NCBI RefSeq assembly: GCF_018132105.1
Contig: NZ_JWHL01000001.1
Span: forward strand, 124,001 to 188,000
Direction: 5' to 3'
DNA from: Methanocalculus chunghsingensis
Lineage (GTDB): Archaea > Halobacteriota > Methanomicrobia > Methanomicrobiales > Methanocorpusculaceae
Length of the DNA: 64,000 bases
How positions within the stretch are numbered: the first letter of the stretch is position 1; every line of letters begins with the position of its first letter. Positions 9,356 through 17,106 of this stretch are shown in pieces. The notes under the pieces are model-generated. The model ran no database searches. It was not told the origin of the DNA and saw nothing but the letters and a program-made list of their open reading frames with translations. The translations under genes and the position numbers were made by a program.

Positions 9356-10625
9356 ATGGTGGTTTGTCTCTCTTTTTTGATCTCCCTCTATCAAAGAAAG
9401 GTCCGATCTCATGATCCGGATCGACGGTGGTGCTGATCTATGGGGGTATTAGGGGCTTTGGTCTGGCCGGAATCTGGTGAAGGATCGGTATCTCGATATT
9501 AGTCTTTTCTTGCGGGATTGGATTGTGTCGTCAATGTTCTCAGAGATCAGACCCCCATCGACTCAAAGAAGACGCTATTGACAGGTATCGTTCACCGCAC
9601 TCCGATCATGACGAAATATGGGGGGAATCAGGCCGGAAAGCAACCCGTAGTCCGATCTTCTGCTCAATCAACAGATTCGAGGAGGTGGTTATCTGATTCG
9701 ATTCGATTATGGTGGGGGGAGTTTCTATTCCTGAAACATCCAGGTACTTCCATGGGACGTCTGGATACGGTTGCCCTGCCCATCATCAGAAAAGAATCCT
9801 CTGAAATGGTGGATTTCCGGAAGATGTCATCATCAGGCGGGAACAGGGTTGTTAAATTCACACATCAGATGGTCTCTTCTGAATGTGAATAGCGATTATG
9901 ATCGGGTTTTCATAGGGTCTTTGAAGAGTGGTGGACGAACCACCCTCCTGTTCCCCTCGGTTGTATCTGATGCACTGCCATCATTCTCGCAGCAAGGCAT
10001 CTTTTCCTAGAAGGGAAATAAAAAAATGAGGGCTCAAGGCCAGAAGGCTCTATCCTGCTGTTCACTGTGGGGAGTGTTCATGATCGGGGGGTTTCTACCC
10101 CGATGGCGTCCCTTCTTTTTGCCCGTCTCATCCTACATTGCATGGGATGATACGTTCATCGGAATTTGTATGCTGTCTGGTGGCTCTCATGGATAATATC
10201 CAGAAATAAGTGGGGGCGTATACCGCCGTCCGGGCTCCTGCTGTCCCGTGTGATTATCGTACACATCTCTTCTGGCCCCCAGGTGGGCGTATAAATGCGG
10301 TAGTGAGGGTTAGGGCCCTGGTGGTGGGCGTCAGCCCTTCAGGGGTGTCTGTTCATCAGAATAAAAATCTCTTAGATGATCGCACTCTCTGTACGTCTGG
10401 TCCGGCCGGATTGGGGGCTTCGGTCGTATCTGTTCTGAAATGGAACGGGCTACTTTGTTATGGTGGAATAATGGTGGGGAAACGCTTCAGGTGACTGATG
10501 GATTATTCCGATCTCAGTTCGATACCGACTGCGTGATCGTGATCAGGTTTTCTGTGTGGAGGATGTCGTTATTCCGGGGGATCTATGTGGCTGGTCTGGG
10601 TTTCTCAGGCCTGATCTGATCTCAC

Positions 10626-10653
10626 ATTGCGCAGAATTGCTATTCTGCGCAAA
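10626..10653. other. dif: Candidate dif site (XerA target)
   Basis: A 28-bp dyad in the exact architecture of Xer recombination sites: left arm ATTGCGCAGAA, 6-bp spacer TTGCTA, right arm TTCTGCGCAAA. The arms are reverse complements at 10 of 11 positions; seen as a simple palindrome, 10627-10652 is a perfect 11-bp dyad with a 4-bp centre. Published archaeal dif sites also begin ATT, end AAA and use 11-6-11 spacing. It lies 1.26 kb upstream of the xerA gene, in otherwise gene-free DNA, next to an AT-rich tract. It is not followed by a T-run on either strand, which argues against a terminator. Confidence 0.7.
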
Positions 10654-10740
10654 AATAACAACAAATTTCTACTGAAAAATTAAGCTTATATTAGGTTTAA
10701 TTTCCCAAAATATCTCTAACTTATGGTTTTTTAAGTTCAT
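10652..10740. other. AT-rich tract beside the dif-like site
   Basis: About 90 bp of markedly AT-rich sequence with several A- and T-runs directly follows the right dif arm, in a region that is otherwise moderate in GC. Such tracts often mark DNA-unwinding or accessory protein-binding sites; here the role is inferred from position only. No orc1/cdc6 gene or origin-recognition repeat is visible nearby. Confidence 0.5.
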
Positions 10741-11762
10741 GTCTGTCTCTTCGTATCTTCGACAGATTCTGTCTGTTGATCTCTCTGTACCATGGTTGTC
10801 CTTGCTGGCTATCGGTCATTCCTGTGGAATCAGATCAGCTGACGGGTATATAAAGGATCGCTATATTGTCGATATAATCGATCATTGGGTGCAAAAGGTA
10901 TCATCATAGGGCCCTTCCTGAGATCATTGCTATATGGGGTGATATGAGGGTGATCTTTTTGGATCCGCGGGGTGGGCTGGTATGGTTCTCTCCTCAGATC
11001 CTGTGTTCGGTTCAGTGCGATCTTCGGGGTCGGTCTTCACCTGGGGGTATCATTCCGATCGTTCTGCCGTAGTGAAGGTGAGATCATGGTGCAGTGATAG
11101 CTATGCCTCTCTATTATTCCCGGCTGCGATGATGGATATTATTGGTACCTGTTATTGGGTGGTTGTTTGGCATTCTGGGCAACTTTCGGTCTGATACTAT
11201 AGATGCGAGATGAGGCGGGTGTTGATCGTTGAAAACATGATCCATTGATCTGGGCGTGTGGAGAAATGATGTGGATGAGATGGTGTGTGATATGTTTACC
11301 TGATGGGTGCAAATGGGGGTGTCGCTATCAGCGGGTGTCAGATCTCCTTAACGATTCTCCCTGGACTTGGATTGACGATTTTTTTATTGGCAGGGGCTGT
11401 TGTCGGGAATGGTTGCCTGACTTCATATCTGCTCTTCGGGTCGGGGTGAGTTATCTGGTTGGAGTTGTGTCTTTTGTGATGTCTCACGCGGCATCTCCGT
11501 CCTGAGCCCGGCTGTCTTTGATTATAAGGGGTCCGATGATCTCCAATTGTAATCGTAAGCCGCTGGATTTCGCAAACATACGTGTTGGGATTGCAGAATC
11601 GTGGTCTTTGTATTCTGATGGTTTCAGGGCGGTGTTCCCGGTTTGTTCATATCGTTGTTCCTTCTCTGCTCTTCGGATCCTCTCCTGTTAATGATCTGAA
11701 AATTGCCTTGTTTTGTGCATTATTGGTGGGATGAATGTTCGTGCATCTACGAAATATATTAC

Positions 11763-11784
11763 CTATAAACCATATGATGCTATA
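11763..11784 (+). repeat. 22-bp inverted repeat, right copy
   Basis: Starts CTATAAACC and ends GATGCTATA; identical to the minus-strand sequence at 9334-9355. The copy lies 127 bp before the xerA start codon. The centre of the two repeats (about 10559) nearly coincides with the dif-like site (centre about 10640). Confidence 0.85.
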
Positions 11785-11868
11785 TCTATGAAAATGCACT
11801 TTATCATCATTTCTCGGATCTTCTGGCCCTGATTCGGCACTGTGGATGAACCTGTACATTCTCGGGAA

Positions 11869-11890
11869 ATTCTGCGCAATATTTTAATCT
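11869..11890 (+). promoter_or_regulatory. xerA promoter with dif half-site
   Basis: Positions 11869-11880 read ATTCTGCGCAAT, matching the right arm and mirror of the left arm of the dif-like site 1.2 kb upstream. This half-site abuts the AT-rich ATATTTTAATC at 11879-11889, which is well placed as a TATA element about 25-30 bp before the ATG at 11911, implying a nearly leaderless mRNA. XerA binding here could repress its own gene (inference). Confidence 0.55.
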
Positions 11891-11910
11891 ACGAAGAACC
11901 TACTCTTTGT

Positions 11911-12789
11911 ATGGCCCCCCGCCAGCGCACGCTCTCTCTCTGGATTCAACGGTATATCAATCACCTGACGATGCGAAACTACTCAGAAAAGACGCTGGAT
12001 ACTTATCGGAGGGTGCTTCAGGACTTTTGTGCGTATCGCAGCGGTGCTGTGGGAGACGAGGATCCCTCTATTGAAACGGATGGGTATGAAATAACTGACT
12101 TTCTGGCACAGGCCTCTGCGATGCGTACACTGTCCGCAACGACGATGAACCGCTACCTCTCTACCCTGAGTTCATTCTTCACGTTCCTTGTCGGGCAGAA
12201 TATGCTCGAGAGCAACCCGGTTCTCGGAGTGGATCGTCCGAAGATCAAGGATAGGGAACTGCTCTATCTGAAACATAATGATGTCGTCGGTCTCTTACAC
12301 CGGATCGAAGATGCGCGAGATCGCCTTCTTATCAGGACGATCTATTCGACAGGTGTCAGGGTCTCTGAACTCTGCGGGATTACTATCGAGCATATCGACT
12401 TCACTGAAGAGACAATTCGGATCCGGGGGAAGGGAGGAAAGATCAGGACAGTCTTCATCGATCCGGAGACTCTCAATGCCATCAGATCCTTTATTGCAGG
12501 CAGGGAAGATGGCCCTCTCTTTGTTGGGCAGAAGGGTGCTCCTCTCTCCCCACGAACGGTCCAGCACATCTTCCGGAAGTACGCCCCTTCCGGCATTACC
12601 CCACACAAGATCCGGCATAGCTATGCCAGTGAGCTCTACCGGCGATCAAAGAACCTCAGGGTCGTCCAGGAGAACCTCGGTCATTCCTCTATTAAGACGA
12701 CAGAGGTCTACCTGCATACTGATCTTGAGGAGCGTCGCCGGGTCTATCAGGAGCACTTTCCGTTATCTGAGTCGACCACCTTGGACTGA
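11911..12789 (+). CDS. xerA: XerA tyrosine recombinase
   Basis: Tyrosine site-specific recombinase of 292 residues, the archaeal counterpart of XerC/XerD, which resolves chromosome dimers at dif. The N-terminal core-binding domain (about 8-105) contains the SEKTLDTYRRVL helix. The catalytic domain has Arg150 (STGVRVSEL), the beta-hairpin lysine (GKGGKIRT), His232 and Arg235 (PHKIRHS), His258 (LGHSS) and the nucleophile Tyr267 (TEVYLH), so it looks fully active. The ATG at 11911 fits family length and the promoter; a GTG at 11842 is in frame but would translate through the half-site. No phage or plasmid genes adjoin it, supporting a housekeeping role. Confidence 0.93.
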   Translation: MAPRQRTLSLWIQRYINHLTMRNYSEKTLDTYRRVLQDFCAYRSGAVGDEDPSIETDGYEITDFLAQASAMRTLSATTMNRYLSTLSSFFTFLVGQNMLESNPVLGVDRPKIKDRELLYLKHNDVVGLLHRIEDARDRLLIRTIYSTGVRVSELCGITIEHIDFTEETIRIRGKGGKIRTVFIDPETLNAIRSFIAGREDGPLFVGQKGAPLSPRTVQHIFRKYAPSGITPHKIRHSYASELYRRSKNLRVVQENLGHSSIKTTEVYLHTDLEERRRVYQEHFPLSESTTLD

Positions 12790-12849
12790 CGTCGCCGGCC
12801 TCCCGACTCTGATCGTAAAAAAATCTATTCTCTTTAAAAATGGTTTTAT

Positions 12850-13035
12850 TTATCCATCAGAGAGGAGCACACCGCCTTTTGCGATACTATCGCGGGGGAG
12901 CTCTTCAAAGAGAATAATGATCGCAGATGCATCAATCCCGAATGTCTCAGCAACCGTCTCTGCAATCTTTGAGGCAACAACACGTTTCTGTTCAGTTGAG
13001 CGCCCTTCGGCCATCTGTATGGTTATTACAGGCAT
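12850..13035 (-). CDS. 4-oxalocrotonate tautomerase family protein
   Basis: A 61-residue tautomerase-superfamily protein. After Met removal Pro1 of PVITIQMAEGR becomes the catalytic base, followed by the usual RSTEQKRVVASKIAETVAE helix. Such small proteins assemble as hexamers. The physiological substrate in methanogens is not known. It converges on xerA, with a 60-bp gap holding A/T runs that may serve both transcripts as terminators. Confidence 0.85.
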   Translation of the reverse strand: MPVITIQMAEGRSTEQKRVVASKIAETVAETFGIDASAIIILFEELPRDSIAKGGVLLSDG

Positions 13036-13110
13036 ATGTATACAGATGAGGAGTACCGATAAAGGTATTTTTATTTGATATGGGTCAGTCTATCTCTATT
13101 CTCTGTTTCC

Positions 13111-14235
13111 TCACCACTTTCTGCTCCGCCTCCCGTCTTTGACCCACCTGATCGTTGCAGACTGGATATAGAGGCCAAGGAGTGCACAGATGAGCCCTAT
13201 CACTGTGAATGCGATGATGGAGCGGACACCTGCATCTGCGGCAATCGGGAAGTCGGGAACATTGCTGATAGAGAGGAGATAACTGCTTGCCCCATAAATG
13301 ATCGTCCCGATTGCACCGATGAAGAAGGGGAGGATAACAACTCTGCCGAGGTTCTCACGGTCATTTAAGATACAGTCGATGATCTTTCCACCCATCGCAA
13401 CAAGCCCTGCCCCGACAAACCACCATACTGATCCAAATATGAAAGCAGCGATAAAGAGGAGTAATCCTGCTTCTTCTGAGAGTGGATAATAGACGAGGAG
13501 GCTTGTGAGGCCCATGATAATACCAACAATGGAGATGAGCGCTGCTGAAATATAGGCCACAAAGCTGAAACTTCCCTTCTGAAATGATTGCTGCAGACTT
13601 GAAATGAGGTACCCAAAGAACTCATCGATTCCAAAACCCTTGAAGAGGAGATAGGTTCCAACAGCTCCAACAACGATGAAGGTGGCCATATCGGGTCGTC
13701 CAACCAGGTATGCAGCAGAGTAGAGCAGCATCGCAAGGCCGATTGGAACCAGGACGACCCGGGAGATCTTCGGATCATCAAGGAATTTCTTCAGGATGTA
13801 ATATGTCCCCTCAAGGTTGGGCATCTGCGTGACGATCACACGCCGTACACTCTCTACAGGAATTCGTGACTGGATGATCGGGAGGACATAGTCATCCTCT
13901 GCGCCATCTGAGACGAGGATACAGGCATTAACACCTGTCTGTCTGACGATCTGGGTGATGGCATCGCCTATCCGCCGATCCCCCTCCAGCATATTCATAT
14001 GGTCTCCTCCGATAATGGCGATGACGACATCTTCTCCTCTTTCCAGGAGGTCATCATAGGTCTTCACTGCGGAGAAGATTGCATTTACATCGGAGTCTTC
14101 AGGATCGACGAGTCCCAGTCTCGTTGCTGCCTGCAATGCCGCCTCTCTTCCGACTATCGGGCTTGCTATCTGAGCTTTATACCCGATGTCATCGTCGCGG
14201 TCTATGGCAAGAACAAGTGTCTTTCTCGTCTCCAT
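13111..14235 (-). CDS. DUF373 family membrane protein
   Basis: A 374-residue archaeal protein of the DUF373 family. The N-terminal cytosolic domain (1-155) starts TLVLAIDRDDDIG and contains AIIGGDHMN and acidic stretches that suggest metal or nucleotide binding. From about residue 158 there are some seven hydrophobic segments (for example VVLVPIGLAMLLYSAAYLV), then a basic C-terminal tail (RRSRKW). Function is unknown. Its neighbours are a tautomerase and a coiled-coil protein, with no clear operon link. Confidence 0.85.
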   Translation of the reverse strand: METRKTLVLAIDRDDDIGYKAQIASPIVGREAALQAATRLGLVDPEDSDVNAIFSAVKTYDDLLERGEDVVIAIIGGDHMNMLEGDRRIGDAITQIVRQTGVNACILVSDGAEDDYVLPIIQSRIPVESVRRVIVTQMPNLEGTYYILKKFLDDPKISRVVLVPIGLAMLLYSAAYLVGRPDMATFIVVGAVGTYLLFKGFGIDEFFGYLISSLQQSFQKGSFSFVAYISAALISIVGIIMGLTSLLVYYPLSEEAGLLLFIAAFIFGSVWWFVGAGLVAMGGKIIDCILNDRENLGRVVILPFFIGAIGTIIYGASSYLLSISNVPDFPIAADAGVRSIIAFTVIGLICALLGLYIQSATIRWVKDGRRSRKW

Positions 14236-14352
14236 TACAGATTAGATCAACCTATAAGGATAATAAGGTTATTTTTGCAGAATTTTTGAAAATCCTCTGA
14301 CACAACCTGGTGATCCGGGGGTGCCCAACCGGATTCCCTGAAACAAAAAAAA

Positions 14353-15213
14353 TTAGATGAGTTTTGATCTCTGAAGGAGGAGGAGGTCGTCAGTTGTGAG
14401 CTTTTCACCACTCTTGAAAGAGTTGAATATCTTCTCTGCTTCCATCCTGACGGACTTATTCTCTTTCACGGTTTTTACCTTCTTGGTCTTCGTCCGGACG
14501 CCGCTGATGACCTTATCATAATCGCGGAGTTCCTTCTGACACTCGATGAAGGATTTATGTTCTGCATCAGCAGATTCCTGTGCTTCAACAAATGCGCGGT
14601 GTCGGGCATCAGCCTCTTCACGTGACTTATCGGCCTTACGATAGCATTCTACCATCAGATCATGGTGCTGCTGTGCGAGATCGGCACTCTCCGTCACCTT
14701 GATATGGAGGTCTGAAGCGGCTTTTCTGAGATCCCTGGCGTCCTGCAGTTTTCCACGGATTTCTTTGTTCTGCTCAAGTTCGGCTTCCTGTTCCCGAACC
14801 TGCTGTTTCATCTGCTTAATCTTCTCAACGAGATCGCGCTCTTTGTCGGCACTCATCGCCTCGGTCTGCTGTTTGAATTCCAGAAACTCTATCTGCCGCT
14901 GGATATCCTTGACCTGGCCTTTCTTGATGTTGCCATGCTCTTTTTTGTACTCTTCAAGTTCTTCGAAGAGCACATTGGCCTTCTCGTTGAGTTCGTTCCG
15001 CTGGTCCTTCAGGGTAGAGACATCCTTGTTGCTCTTATCCCGAAGTTCTTTATGCTGCTGAGCCTCCTCAACAAACTGGCGCGTCTGGTTGTTCAGCTCA
15101 TTCCGCTCGCGGGCATACTGGCTCGCGAGAGCATTGAGTTCATTCCTTCGCTCCTTATGCTGTTCAGATTCAGCGAGAATAGTCTTCCTCTTGTCTATGA
15201 GATCATTCAACAT
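14353..15213 (-). CDS. Archaeal coiled-coil protein (COG1340 type)
   Basis: About 286 residues that are almost entirely heptad-patterned, very rich in Glu, Lys, Gln, Arg and Asn (for example KERRNELNALASQYARER). It ends in a short non-coiled domain containing VRMEAEKIFNSFKSGEKLT and LLLLQRSKLI. This matches the widespread archaeal family COG1340, often mis-named phosphoserine phosphatase. Function is unknown; the basic C-terminal module may bind RNA or a ribosome (inference). I choose the ATG at 15213 with GAGG upstream; the open frame begins with a TTG at 15222. Confidence 0.75.
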   Translation of the reverse strand: MLNDLIDKRKTILAESEQHKERRNELNALASQYARERNELNNQTRQFVEEAQQHKELRDKSNKDVSTLKDQRNELNEKANVLFEELEEYKKEHGNIKKGQVKDIQRQIEFLEFKQQTEAMSADKERDLVEKIKQMKQQVREQEAELEQNKEIRGKLQDARDLRKAASDLHIKVTESADLAQQHHDLMVECYRKADKSREEADARHRAFVEAQESADAEHKSFIECQKELRDYDKVISGVRTKTKKVKTVKENKSVRMEAEKIFNSFKSGEKLTTDDLLLLQRSKLI

Positions 15214-15522
15214 GCTCAACAATCCTCAAATGTCGATACAATTGCTTCTGGTGGCGATGTTCAGAGAACCATAATGAAGATCGAACTTTGGTATGGGTTT
15301 AATGAGAGAAAAAACAGATAAGAACGCGCCTACGTGATGCTGCAGGTGGATCATCATATTCAACCTCCGATACCAAAGTCATGTCTCTTCTCTTAGGTGC
15401 GAACACTCGCCTCTGCCAGAAGTATTGATACGACTTTCTATAAGAAATGGCTTAGAGTGGTATTAAAGATTTCGTAAAAGCCGGGTTGACGGTGGTCTTC
15501 CCGAAAAAAGTGAAGGTTTTGG
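15214..15522. other. Intergenic gap between ftsZ2 and the coiled-coil gene
   Basis: About 300 bp without a gene. It should hold the promoter of the coiled-coil gene and the 3' end of the ftsZ2 transcript. I see no repeat or RNA gene here. Confidence 0.6.
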
Positions 15523-16662
15523 TTACATTACCCAGTCTACAAGGCTTCCTGATCGATCGTCAGGACGCCTTCCTGCTGTCCGAAGCGGCATCTCCATCTT
15601 TCTATTGCCGGTTGATTGGGCTGAGAGGAATGGTCTGCCTCCGAGAATCTGTGGGCTCTGCACACCGGTCATGATAGCCATGACACGAATCTTTCCTTCA
15701 TAGTCGTTCCTGACGCGGGCGCCCCAGATGACATCGGCATGTGGATCAAGCTCATACGTCAACTGGCTGGCAATCTCCTCTGCATCATGGAGAGTGAGGT
15801 CATTTCCCCCCGTGATATGGATGAGACATCCGGTTGCCCCACGGTAGTCGATATCGAGGAGCGGGTGGTCAAGGCATTCGCGGACGACACTTTCTGCTTT
15901 ATTCTGCTGTTTCGTCTCTCCAACGAGCATCACTGCGAGGCCACCCTTGCTCATGGTTGCCCGCACGTCGGCATAGTCAATATTGATGAGTGATGGCTCG
16001 GTAATCGTCTCGCTGATCCCCTTTACCGTTTCTGAGATGAGCTGATCCATTACAGAGAATGCCTGGCCGAGCGGAAGGTTTGGAACAAAATTCTTCAGTC
16101 TGTTGTTATCAAGGACGATAACAGAGTCCGCGGCATTCCGGATGGCTTCAAGCCCCTCCTCGGCTTTGAGCATGCGCGCCTTTTCGACCTGGAATGGATA
16201 GCTGACCATCGCAACGACGATCGCACCCTGTTCCTTTGCAATCTGAGCGACCACTGGTGCAGATCCGGTACCTGTTCCTCCTCCCATACCTGCAGTGACA
16301 AAGACGAGATCTGCCGATTCGAGGAGCCCCTCAAGTGTGGGGCGGGCCATCTCTGCTGCGCGTTTCCCCACGTCAGGGAATCCTCCAGCTCCCAGACCTT
16401 TTGTAAGTGATTTGCCGATCAGAACGCGTTTATCCGCCTGAATCATGTCGAGGTGCTGTTTGTCGGTATTAATAGCGATCGTCTCAGCGCCTGCCACCTG
16501 CATATGGTGAAGCCTGTTGACGGTATTATTACCGGCGCCACCGCAGCCGATGATAACAATCCGCGGGTTGCCAAGCATCTCATCATCATCAATAATTGAT
16601 GATTTTACACGGTCTTTTTCAATTTCTGCATTTTTAAGAGCTTCATTAATTATCGTCTGCAT
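15523..16662 (-). CDS. ftsZ2: Cell division GTPase FtsZ2
   Basis: Tubulin-family GTPase of 379 residues that polymerises at the division site. GCGGAGNN (39-46) and the signature GGGTGTG (127-133) bind nucleotide. The wording [27 protein letters not shown] and LSEITI-type T7-loop region ([22 protein letters not shown]) is closer to the archaeal FtsZ2 than the FtsZ1 branch. The ATG at 16662 begins one base after the stop codon of the ribbon-helix-helix gene, so the two are co-transcribed. The tail after 330 is variable and ends LVDWVM, a possible partner-binding peptide. Confidence 0.92.
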   Translation of the reverse strand: MQTIINEALKNAEIEKDRVKSSIIDDDEMLGNPRIVIIGCGGAGNNTVNRLHHMQVAGAETIAINTDKQHLDMIQADKRVLIGKSLTKGLGAGGFPDVGKRAAEMARPTLEGLLESADLVFVTAGMGGGTGTGSAPVVAQIAKEQGAIVVAMVSYPFQVEKARMLKAEEGLEAIRNAADSVIVLDNNRLKNFVPNLPLGQAFSVMDQLISETVKGISETITEPSLINIDYADVRATMSKGGLAVMLVGETKQQNKAESVVRECLDHPLLDIDYRGATGCLIHITGGNDLTLHDAEEIASQLTYELDPHADVIWGARVRNDYEGKIRVMAIMTGVQSPQILGGRPFLSAQSTGNRKMEMPLRTAGRRPDDRSGSLVDWVM

Positions 16663-16663
16663 C

Positions 16664-16858
16664 TTATAACCCCTCTCTCTCAATATTAAACGATGTGACC
16701 TGATCGCTCTCCCGCATTACCCGATCTCCATGTCTTGATAAGAGCTCCCGCACTGCATATCGTACCGCTTCTGATACTGTTGGGAATTCGCCTGCTGAAA
16801 CAAGTTTTTCCAGCATTTCGACCTGTTGCCTGGGTAATCGAATGGTGATCCTGTCCAT
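16664..16858 (-). CDS. cdrS: CdrS-like ribbon-helix-helix regulator
   Basis: A 64-residue ribbon-helix-helix DNA-binding protein. [20 protein letters not shown] is the beta strand and first helix, and [18 protein letters not shown] is the second helix. It lies directly upstream of ftsZ2 with a one-base gap, the arrangement known for the haloarchaeal cell-division regulator CdrS, which controls ftsZ2. A GAGGTG ribosome-binding site lies 5 bp before the ATG. The palindromes at 16874-16927 make autoregulation likely. Confidence 0.85.
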   Translation of the reverse strand: MDRITIRLPRQQVEMLEKLVSAGEFPTVSEAVRYAVRELLSRHGDRVMRESDQVTSFNIEREGL

Positions 16859-16873
16859 CTTTCACCTCTGTCA

Positions 16874-16927
16874 GACATATGTCATATATTGCTATGACAT
16901 ATGTCCGACATTTAGTGTACATTTGTC
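16874..16927 (-). promoter_or_regulatory. Triple palindromic operator upstream of cdrS-ftsZ2
   Basis: Two perfect 10-bp palindromes GACATATGTC lie at 16874-16883 and 16896-16905 and a degenerate one, TACATTTGTC, at 16918-16927. Their centres are exactly 22 bp apart, two helical turns, so all face the same side of the DNA. The first two are the ends of a 32-bp perfect dyad (13-bp arms, 6-bp centre). They begin 16 bp before the cdrS start and cover the TATA-like AATATATG, as expected for cooperative binding of a ribbon-helix-helix protein. Confidence 0.75.
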
Positions 16928-17106
16928 TGATGAAGGAATCAGATGGTTTTAGATATATCGCAACTGCATATATAGTTTATGAATTTGATCTGAGCGAGGA
17001 ATTACGTGGCTTTTCAGAACTGTTTTATTAGAATCCATACCAACAATCTTACGTATTATCCAGTGACTTTCTCTTTAATTTTTTATATTAACGGGTGATT
17101 ATTCCG

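Larger units (their letters stand above)
9242..11841. other. 2.6-kb gene-free region around a dif-like site
   Basis: I find no credible protein gene here. The open frames of 60-124 codons lack recognisable motifs, sensible starts and any similarity to known families. The plus strand is rich in G and T, with many G-runs (9437, 9618, 9714, 10085, 10211, 11043, 11315). Besides the dif-like site and the flanking 22-bp repeats there are smaller hairpins: 10083-10104 (ATCGGGG and CCCCGAT arms) and 9926-9948 (GGTGG and CCACC arms). A strong TATA-like GTATATAAAGG sits at 10845-10855. An unannotated RNA is possible, but I recognise neither RNase P RNA nor SRP RNA. Confidence 0.7.

Noticed and set aside
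9518-9892. A 124-codon frame and other short frames in the gene-free region as proteins
   Set aside because: They lack motifs, plausible starts and normal amino-acid composition, and overlap in several frames with none preferred.
10626-10653. The dif-like palindrome as an intrinsic terminator
   Set aside because: No gene ends before it and no T-run follows the dyad on either strand.
10652-10740. Replication origin at the AT-rich tract
   Set aside because: No orc1/cdc6 gene nearby and no repeated origin-recognition boxes; position beside dif argues for a terminus instead.
10845-11200. RNase P RNA or SRP RNA in the gene-free region
   Set aside because: The conserved cores of these RNAs are not present on either strand.
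11842-11910. GTG at 11842 as the xerA start
   Set aside because: The extra 23 residues would run through the half-site and TATA-like promoter and are not expected from family length.
11911-12789. XerA as integrase of a provirus or plasmid
   Set aside because: No phage, plasmid or tRNA attachment features adjoin it; its size and motifs fit the housekeeping Xer type.
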